Assembly: GCF_024436055.1 (NCBI RefSeq) | Contig: NZ_JANFNH010000040.1 | Coordinates: 1 to 64,000, forward strand | Reading direction: 5' to 3' | DNA from: Streptantibioticus rubrisoli | GTDB taxonomy: Bacteria; Actinomycetota; Actinomycetes; Streptomycetales; Streptomycetaceae | DNA length: 64,000 bases | Shown: positions 58,417-64,000 of the stretch, piece after piece | How the letters are laid out: each line of letters starts with the position of its first letter | Numbering within the stretch: position 1 is the first letter of the stretch | Notes under the pieces: generated by a model | Database searches by the model: none | Told to the model about the DNA's origin: nothing | Seen by the model: only the letters and a program-made list of their open reading frames with translations | Translations under genes and position numbers: made by a program

Positions 58417-59870
58417 GGGTGTGTCCTCCTCCACCAGGTACGGAAGCTCTCGGGGGCGGGAACCGGCAGGTCGCGCGCGTCGGTCCACCCCGCGAGGGGG
58501 CCGGGCAGGCGGCGGATCGGCCTGTCACGGCGCAGCAGCCGGGCCGCGGCGGCCGCCATGCGCTGCGCCCCGGCCAGCCGACGTGGTGACGACAGCGCCC
58601 AGCGCGCCACCGCCATTGCCAGCCCTTCCAGCCGCGGGAGTGGGCGCCGACGGCTGTCGTCCACCACGCGGGCGCGCAGGTGGACCAGGACCTCCGGGAT
58701 GTTGATCTTGACCGGGCAGACCTCGTAGCAGGCACCGCACAGCGTCGAGGCGTAAGGCAGCGAGCGGTCCACCGCGGAGGCGGTGCCGCGCAGTTGGGGG
58801 CCGAGGATCGCGCCGATCGGGCCGGGGTAGACAGAACCGTAGGCATGGCCGCCCACCCGCTCGTAGACCGGGCAGACATTGAGGCAGGCCGAGCAGCGGA
58901 TGCAGTTGAGCGCCTGTCGGCCGATCGGGTCGGCCAGGGTTGCGGTGCGCCCGCCGTCGAGGAGGACGACGTGGAACTCCCGGGGCCCGTCGCGGTCGGC
59001 CGTCCCGGTCCAGGTCGAGGTGTAGGGGTTCATCCGCTCGCCCGTGGCGGAGCGGGGCAGCAGTTGGAGGAAGACCTCCAGGTCCTGCCAGCGCGGGACG
59101 ACCTTCTCGATACCGGCCAGGCAGATGAGGGTCTCCGGGAGGCTCACGCACATGCGCCCGTTGCCCTCCGACTCGGCCACCACGACCGTCCCGGTCTCGG
59201 CCACCAGGAAGTTGGCGCCGCAGATGCCCACCTCGGCGCGCAGGAACTTCTCCCGCAGGTGCCGCCGGGCCGCCTCCGCGAGTTCGTGCGGGTCGTCACC
59301 GAGGGCGTCGGTGTCGGCCGGGTCGTCGCCGACTGCGCCCGTGCCCATCTCGCGGCGGAAGATCTCCCGGATCTCCGCGCGGTTGCGGTGGATGGCGGGC
59401 ACCAGGATGTGCGAGGGCCGGTCCTGGCCGAGCTGCACGATCAGTTCGGCCAGGTCCGTCTCGTACGCCCGGACGCCGGCCTGCTCCAACGCGGTGTTGA
59501 GGCCGGTCTCCTGGGTGGCCATCGACTTGACCTTGACCACCTCGCTCCGGCCGGTCCGCCGTACCAGGTCCGCGACGATGCGGTTGGCCTCCGCCGCGTC
59601 GCGGGCCCAGTGCACCGTTCCGCCCGCGGCGGTGACCCGCTCCTCGAACTGCAGCAGGTAGCGATCCAGGTGACGCAGGGTGTGCTCCTTGAGTACCCGC
59701 CCGGCCTCGCGCAGTTCCTCCCAGTCAGGCAGTTCGCCGACCGCCTCGGCGCGCTTGTCGCGGATGGTGCGGGTCGCCTCGGCGAGGTTGCGGCGCAGTT
59801 GCGCGTCGCCGAGGGCGTCCCGCGCCGCCCGGGGGAATGCGGGCATGCCGAGGAACGTCGTGCCGTTCAC
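58413..59870 (-). CDS. lutB: LutB-like iron-sulfur lactate utilization protein
   Basis: 485 residues: an N-terminal LUD domain, then two 4Fe-4S motifs CIRCSACLNVCPVY and CGACYEVCPVKINIP. GTG 59870 overlaps the lutA stop as GTGA. It is the core of the lactate-oxidising complex that passes electrons from L-lactate to the respiratory chain with LutA and LutC. Confidence 0.93.
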   Translation of the reverse strand: MNGTTFLGMPAFPRAARDALGDAQLRRNLAEATRTIRDKRAEAVGELPDWEELREAGRVLKEHTLRHLDRYLLQFEERVTAAGGTVHWARDAAEANRIVADLVRRTGRSEVVKVKSMATQETGLNTALEQAGVRAYETDLAELIVQLGQDRPSHILVPAIHRNRAEIREIFRREMGTGAVGDDPADTDALGDDPHELAEAARRHLREKFLRAEVGICGANFLVAETGTVVVAESEGNGRMCVSLPETLICLAGIEKVVPRWQDLEVFLQLLPRSATGERMNPYTSTWTGTADRDGPREFHVVLLDGGRTATLADPIGRQALNCIRCSACLNVCPVYERVGGHAYGSVYPGPIGAILGPQLRGTASAVDRSLPYASTLCGACYEVCPVKINIPEVLVHLRARVVDDSRRRPLPRLEGLAMAVARWALSSPRRLAGAQRMAAAAARLLRRDRPIRRLPGPLAGWTDARDLPVPAPESFRTWWRRTHP

Positions 59871-60640
59871 CGGTGGGTCGCTCCTTCCGCGGTACGGGGC
59901 GCGGACGCCGGCTCGTCCTCGGTGGACGCCAGGATCTCGGCGAGGTGGAGGGTGCGCACGCCGGTGCGCAGCCGGGACAGGGCGCCGCCGATGTGCATCA
60001 GGCAGGAGTTGTCCGTGGCGCACAGCACCTCGGCTCCGGTGCCGAGGACGTGCCGGACCTTGTCCGCGCACATGGCCACCGAGGTGTCGGCGTTCTTCAG
60101 TGCGAAGGTGCCGCCGAAGCCGCAGCACTCCGTGGCCGAGGGCAGCTCCACCAGGTCGATGCCGCGTACCGCCCGCAGCAGCGCCAGGGGTTGGCGGACC
60201 GCCTTGAGCATGCGCAGCGTGTGGCAGGTGGGGTGGTAGGTGACCCGGTGCGGGAAGTACGCCCCGACGTCCACCACGCCGAGAACGTCCACCAGGAACT
60301 CAGACAGCTCGTACACCGGCGGGGTGCGGCGCACCGCAGCCGCCAGCCGGGAGTCACCGGCCACCTCGGCCACCCGCCCGTGGTATTCACGGACCATGGC
60401 GGCGCACGAGCCGGAGGGAGTCACGACGGCGTCGTAGCCGTCGAAGACCTCCGTGAAGCGGCGGACCAGCGGTACGCACTCGCGCTGGTAGCCGGTGTTG
60501 AAGTGCATCTGGCCGCAGCAGGTCTGCCCGAGCGGGAAGTCCACGGTGCAGCCCAGCCGTTCCAGCAGCCTGACCATCGCCCGGCCGGTGTTGGGGAAGA
60601 GGGTGTCGTTGAAACAGGTGACGAACAAGGCGGTGCGCAT
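59867..60640 (-). CDS. lutA: LutA-like CCG-domain lactate utilization protein
   Basis: 257 residues with two cysteine-rich CCG domains (QTCCGQMHFNTGY; ECCGFGGTFALKN) typical of heterodisulfide-reductase-like subunits. ATG 60640 follows AGGAGA. First of the three lut genes after the permease, 20 bp past it. Confidence 0.93.
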   Translation of the reverse strand: MRTALFVTCFNDTLFPNTGRAMVRLLERLGCTVDFPLGQTCCGQMHFNTGYQRECVPLVRRFTEVFDGYDAVVTPSGSCAAMVREYHGRVAEVAGDSRLAAAVRRTPPVYELSEFLVDVLGVVDVGAYFPHRVTYHPTCHTLRMLKAVRQPLALLRAVRGIDLVELPSATECCGFGGTFALKNADTSVAMCADKVRHVLGTGAEVLCATDNSCLMHIGGALSRLRTGVRTLHLAEILASTEDEPASAPRTAEGATHR

Positions 60641-60660
60641 GGTCTCTCCTGTACGGAAGT

Positions 60661-62376
60661 TCACGGAAGCATCCCGGCCAGGACGCCGGATTGCAGGTAG
60701 ACGAGCGCGCACAGTGCCAGCAGCAGGCCCAGACTCCATCTGACCGCCCCGCGCAGCAGGTCCGACTCGCGGCCCGCCAGGCCCACGGCGGTGGCCGCGA
60801 TGGTGAGGTTCTGCGGGCTGATCATCTTGCCGAGGACGCCGCCGGAGGTGTTGGCGGCGACCAGCAGCGTGGGCGACAGGCCAGCCTTGGCTGCGGCGGT
60901 CTGCTGCAGCGTGGCGAAGAGCGCGTTGGCGGAGGTGTCCGACCCGGTGACGGCGGTGCCCAGCCAGCCGAGTACCGGGGAGAGGAACGCGAAGGCGGTG
61001 CCGGTGCCGGCGATCCACGATCCGATGCTGATGGTCTGGCCGGAGAGGTTCATCACGTAGGCGAGGGCGAGCACCGCCGCGATGGTGAGCACGGCCCAGC
61101 GCAGTTTGACGAGCGTGGCGCCGAATTCTCTAGCGGCCGCGGCCGGGGTGATGCGGTAGGCGGCGGTGACGAGCAGGCCGGCCAGGAGCAGCAGGGTGCC
61201 CGGGGAGGACAGCCACGGAAGGTGGTAGACGGTGGTCGCGCTGACCTTGCCGGCGACGGTGCGGACCTGCCCGTCGAGACCCGGCCAAGGGATGTCGGTG
61301 GTGGTTGCGGCCAGCGCCCGCTGCACCGGCTTGACCAGGTTGGCGACCGAGAATACGGCGATCACCACGAGGTAGGGCAGGAAGGCCATGAACAGGCGCG
61401 GACCGGCGATCACCGCCCGCGGTGCCTGCGCGGTGCCGGACGCCGCCGACCGGATGCGGGTGCCCACCGCGGCTGGGCCGGGGTCGGGCGCGGAGCCTGC
61501 CGGATCGTCGGGAGTCTGTTGGTCGTGGGCGGCGCTCAGTTCGGCGCGGGCCTGCTCGCCGCCGCGCGGCTGCCACAGGCGCAGGAAGACAACGACGGCG
61601 GCCAGGGCGGCGAGCGAGGCGATGATGTCGGTGAGTTCGACCGACAGGAAGTTGGAGCTGGTGAACTGAGCCAGCGCGAAGACCGCCCCGCACACCAGGG
61701 CCACCGGCCAGGTCTGGCGGACGCCGCGCCGACCGTCGACCAGCGCGACCAACAGCAGCGGCACGAAGAGCGCGAGCAGCGGTGTCTGCCGCCCCACGTA
61801 CGCGCCGATCTCGGTGTAGGGGATCTTCGTCAGATCGCCGGCGGTGATGATCGGGATGCCGATGGCGCCGAAGGCGACGGGGGCGGTGTTGGCCACCAGG
61901 ACGGTGAGCGCGGCGCGGAACGGCGAGAAGCCGAGGGCCATGAGCATCACGCCGGTGATCGCCACCGGGGCGCCGAACCCCGCGAGCGCCTCCAGCAGGC
62001 CGCCGAAGCAGAACGCGATGATCATCGCTTGGACCCGAGGATCATCGCTGATCAGGTGGAACGCCTGACGTAGATCCTCGAAGCGCCCGGTGACGACGGT
62101 CAGCTGGTACAGCCAGATGGCGGTGACCAGGATCCACACGATCGGGAAGATGCCGAACGCCGCGCCCTCGCCAGCGGAGAGCAGCGCGAGCCGGGCGGGC
62201 ATGTGGTAACCCGCGACCGCGACACCGACCGCTACGGCGACGGAGGCGAGCCCGGCCCAGTGGGCGCGCAACCGCACGCCGCCGAGCAGCACGAACAAGG
62301 TGAGCAGAGGCAGAGCGGCCACGAGAGCGGACAACGCGAGGCTGCCTGCGATGGGCGAGACGTGGGGCTGGTACAT
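60661..62376 (-). CDS. lctP: L-lactate permease, LctP family
   Basis: 571 residues, about 14 membrane helices; LctP landmarks GGLLEALAGFGAPVAITGVM, NTAPVAFGAIGIPIITAGDL, and GSDTSANALFATLQQTAAAK, NTSGGVLGKMISPQN. Imports lactate (or glycolate) for LutABC. ATG 62376 with GTGAGGG at 6 nt. Two FadR-type operators lie upstream (62398-62409 and 62478-62490). The central cytoplasmic loop is longer and less hydrophobic than in enteric LctP. Confidence 0.94.
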   Translation of the reverse strand: MYQPHVSPIAGSLALSALVAALPLLTLFVLLGGVRLRAHWAGLASVAVAVGVAVAGYHMPARLALLSAGEGAAFGIFPIVWILVTAIWLYQLTVVTGRFEDLRQAFHLISDDPRVQAMIIAFCFGGLLEALAGFGAPVAITGVMLMALGFSPFRAALTVLVANTAPVAFGAIGIPIITAGDLTKIPYTEIGAYVGRQTPLLALFVPLLLVALVDGRRGVRQTWPVALVCGAVFALAQFTSSNFLSVELTDIIASLAALAAVVVFLRLWQPRGGEQARAELSAAHDQQTPDDPAGSAPDPGPAAVGTRIRSAASGTAQAPRAVIAGPRLFMAFLPYLVVIAVFSVANLVKPVQRALAATTTDIPWPGLDGQVRTVAGKVSATTVYHLPWLSSPGTLLLLAGLLVTAAYRITPAAAAREFGATLVKLRWAVLTIAAVLALAYVMNLSGQTISIGSWIAGTGTAFAFLSPVLGWLGTAVTGSDTSANALFATLQQTAAAKAGLSPTLLVAANTSGGVLGKMISPQNLTIAATAVGLAGRESDLLRGAVRWSLGLLLALCALVYLQSGVLAGMLP

Positions 62377-62397
62377 AGCGAACCCTCACAGCAGATC

Positions 62398-62409
62398 TTG
62401 GTCAGACCA
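62398..62409. promoter_or_regulatory. FadR/LldR-type operator 1
   Basis: TTGGTCAGACCA; the TGGTCNGACCA core is the usual GntR/FadR-subfamily site. It is 22 bp upstream of the lctP start. Confidence 0.85.
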
Positions 62410-62477
62410 TTGCCTGGACAGTTCAAAGTTAGGTACATCACCCTCTGCGCGTCCAGGGGTGCGGCGCGGAATTTTCT

Positions 62478-62490
62478 TTGGTCAGACCAA
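62478..62490. promoter_or_regulatory. FadR/LldR-type operator 2
   Basis: TTGGTCAGACCAA, a perfect 13-bp palindrome, 80 bp from operator 1 and 78 bp before the regulator start. The pair could support DNA looping. Confidence 0.88.
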
Positions 62491-62568
62491 GCGATGGGCG
62501 CATCGACTACCATTGAGTCCGGGCGGGCGGACACCACCTCGTGCCCCACCTCGACGAGAAGGGCTTTC

Positions 62569-63360
62569 ATGGCTGAGCCGACGATCTGGGAACCTGTGCC
62601 GCGCTCGCGGACCTACGAACTGGTCCTCGCGCGGATCGAGGAGCAGATCCTGGCTGGCAAGCTGCGCGTCGGGGACCGGCTGCCGCCCGAACGGGAACTC
62701 GTCGAGCTGCTCGGGGTCAGCCGCGCCGCGATCCGCGAGGCCTTGCGAGTGCTGGAGGCCCAGGGAGTCCTGCGGGCCCGGGTGGGCACCGGCCCCGACT
62801 CCGGCAGCGTCATCGCCGCCATGCCCAGCGCGGGCCTCACCCAGCTGCTGCGGCTGCACATCGCGCTGGCGAACTTCCCCCTCAAGGACGTCGTGGAGGC
62901 CCGCGCCACGCTGGAGCGGTCGAGCGCCCGCCTCGCCGCCGACCAGGCCACCGAAGCGGACCTGGCCCGGATGGCCGAATGCCTGGAACACATGGATGCC
63001 CCCGAGATCTCCCGCGAGGAGTTCAACGACCATGACACCCGCTTCCACGTCGCCATCGCCGAGGCCGGGGGCAACCGCCTGGTCGCCGATCTGACCGTCG
63101 CGGTACGCAACGCGGTGCGACACACCCTCTTGACGGCCTTTCACCGGCTGGAGGACTGGGAGGACGAACGGGACCGCCTGCGCGCGGAACACCACGCCGT
63201 CCACGACGCCATCGCGGCCGGGGACGCCGAACGCGCCGGCGACCTGGTCGAGTCCCACATCCGGCGCTTCCACCACGACGTGGTGCGCGCGGTCCTTCAG
63301 TCCCCCGACGGCGCCTCCGCCCAGTCGGCGGTCTGGGACGGCGCCCCCCGGGAGCAATAA
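62569..63360 (+). CDS. lldR: FadR-family GntR regulator (LldR/LutR-like)
   Basis: 263 residues: winged helix (about 12-85, QILAGKLRVGDRLPPERELV, GVSRAAIREALRVLEAQGVL) and an FCD ligand domain (about 105-235) with metal-ligand pattern DHDTRFHVAIAEAGGN and HHAVHDAIAAGD. ATG 62569 follows GAGAAGG. Divergent from the lactate operon and, with two matching operators between, its evident lactate-responsive repressor. Confidence 0.92.
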   Translation: MAEPTIWEPVPRSRTYELVLARIEEQILAGKLRVGDRLPPERELVELLGVSRAAIREALRVLEAQGVLRARVGTGPDSGSVIAAMPSAGLTQLLRLHIALANFPLKDVVEARATLERSSARLAADQATEADLARMAECLEHMDAPEISREEFNDHDTRFHVAIAEAGGNRLVADLTVAVRNAVRHTLLTAFHRLEDWEDERDRLRAEHHAVHDAIAAGDAERAGDLVESHIRRFHHDVVRAVLQSPDGASAQSAVWDGAPREQ

Positions 63361-63361
63361 C

Positions 63362-63440
63362 GTACGGCGGAAGCCGTGAAGCCAGGCGTTCGTCCGCTCC
63401 ACGACCCACCGTTGGACACCCGGGCCGAAGCCATGTGGGA
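63362..63440 (-). pseudogene. IS5-type transposase C-terminal fragment
   Basis: Minus strand, just past the regulator stop: HGFGPGVQRWVVERTNAWLH then GFRR, the typical RWVVERTxAWLxxFRR region that holds the last catalytic Glu of IS5-family transposases. Only about 25 codons survive. Confidence 0.75.
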
Positions 63441-63472
63441 CGCCACGGCAGGGGAAGGCTTGCCCGGAGGTG

Positions 63473-63508
63473 AGCGCTGCTGCGGGCTGCCGGGCCCGCA
63501 GCAGCGCT
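63473..63508. terminator. Long stem-loop downstream of the FadR-type gene
   Basis: AGCGCTGCTGCGGGC (63473-63487), 6-nt loop, exact complement 63494-63508. A 15-bp perfect stem, 113 bp past the regulator and before the polyketide synthase gene. Confidence 0.7.
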
Positions 63509-63640
63509 GATTCACGTCGTCTGCAGGGAATCGTCGATTTACGCCGCACGCAGCGGGCACCCGTGTGAGGACAGGTCGCCTTGATGCCGTGATCAGACCA
63601 GCGGCATTGCCCGAATTCCCGGGGACACCGGAGGTGCGAC

Positions 63641-64000
63641 GTGAGCTGGACGCCATCGCCTGTCGCGGGGTCCGGAGAGCTGTGGGAGCCGCCGCGGGTC
63701 GCCTCGGTTCGCGGGGTCCTGCCGAAGAACCGGTACGAGCAGGCAACGCTCACCGACGCGCTGATCGACTGGACCCTGCTGGGCGAGGAGCGGCGCAGAC
63801 TGCTCCGACAGTTCCACGCCAACTCGGCAGTGCGCAGCCGTCACCTGGCGCTCCCGCTGGAGGAGTACCCCAAGCTCACAGGGCTGGGGCAGGCGAACGA
63901 CGCCTACCTTGCCGCCGCCCTGGAACTGGTGGAAGAGGCCGTGACCGGCGCGCTCGATGAAGCCAGCCTCAAGGCGGCCGACATTGACTTCGTCGTCTGC
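63641..64000 (+). CDS. Type III polyketide synthase, N-terminal part (cut by window end)
   Basis: GTG 63641 with GGAGG at 63630-63634 opens 120 codons with no stop to the window end. The reading PPRVASVRGVLPKNRYEQAT, RRRLLRQFHANSAVRSRHLA, then LPLEEYPKLTGLGQANDAYL and ASLKAADIDFVVC fits the N-terminal thiolase half of bacterial chalcone-synthase-like enzymes. The catalytic Cys, His and Asn lie beyond the window. Such enzymes build small aromatic or pyrone products from malonyl-CoA. Confidence 0.85.
   Translation, partial: MSWTPSPVAGSGELWEPPRVASVRGVLPKNRYEQATLTDALIDWTLLGEERRRLLRQFHANSAVRSRHLALPLEEYPKLTGLGQANDAYLAAALELVEEAVTGALDEASLKAADIDFVVC

Noticed and set aside
1-64000. CRISPR arrays, rRNA genes, complete insertion sequences or prophage
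   Set aside because: No regularly spaced repeats, no rRNA stretches and no intact transposase, integrase or phage structural genes were seen.

Overview
The window looks like chromosomal DNA from a streptomycete or close relative. GC is very high throughout, third codon positions are almost all G/C, start codons include many GTG and one TTG, Shine-Dalgarno sites are GGAGG-like, and the families are typical of that group: RheA/Hsp18, a TioE-type MerR regulator, a SARP/BTAD regulator, MASE1, SpoIIE phosphatase, S53 peptidase and several LuxR regulators. Short transposon remnants are scattered through it, but there is no complete prophage, plasmid or CRISPR array. All names come from reading the translations; no database search was run.

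Layout. 1-4.1 kb: end of an unidentified gene, a PPK2 polyphosphate kinase, a GAF-SpoIIE phosphatase and a stand-alone MASE1 membrane sensor. 4.3-9.2 kb: a PucR-type regulator divergent from a CMD-SDR fusion enzyme, then a PhzF-like/CMD gene pair divergent from an HxlR regulator across a perfect 29-bp palindrome. 9.5-11.4 kb: a lipoprotein, a truncated Nudix gene and a 228-bp MITE-like IS5-family derivative. 11.8-17.9 kb: the most unusual block, with a secreted DUF642-like protein ending in a cysteine tail, a PutP symporter, a SARP regulator, and a sigma factor fused to an anti-sigma zinc finger, a membrane helix and an outside domain paralogous to the secreted protein; a LuxR regulator follows.

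18-26 kb: a DUF3291 protein, regulator and transposase debris, an S53 peptidase, an FMN-binding glutamate-synthase-like protein, an alpha/beta hydrolase, a secreted beta-propeller-like protein and a CxxC protein. 26.4-31.9 kb: a CitAB-like two-component system divergent from a NitT/TauT-type ABC importer. 32-40.2 kb: a broken DUF1330 gene, two convergent paralogous LacI regulators, and an alpha-glucoside operon (binding protein, two permeases, GH13 glucosidase) with LacI-type operators. The operon has no ATPase; in Streptomyces the shared MsiK usually supplies it.

40.3-53.6 kb: CHRD/DUF3455 secreted protein, VOC protein, GlxA/AraC regulator divergent from a saccharopine-dehydrogenase-like reductase, MFS transporter, SDR, small Streptomyces-type proteins, a tRNA-like sequence, a glycoside hydrolase split by an in-frame amber codon, a TioE-like regulator divergent from an erythromycin-esterase-like enzyme, and an acyl-ACP desaturase behind a TetR-type operator. 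53.8-56.5 kb: rheA and hsp18 around the known RheA operator sequence, then two DUF2267 proteins. 56.5-63.4 kb: lactate permease, lutA, lutB and lutC in an overlapping operon that also carries an ATP-binding anti-sigma-like protein and an XRE regulator, controlled by a divergent FadR/LldR-type regulator with twin operators. The window ends inside a type III polyketide synthase gene.
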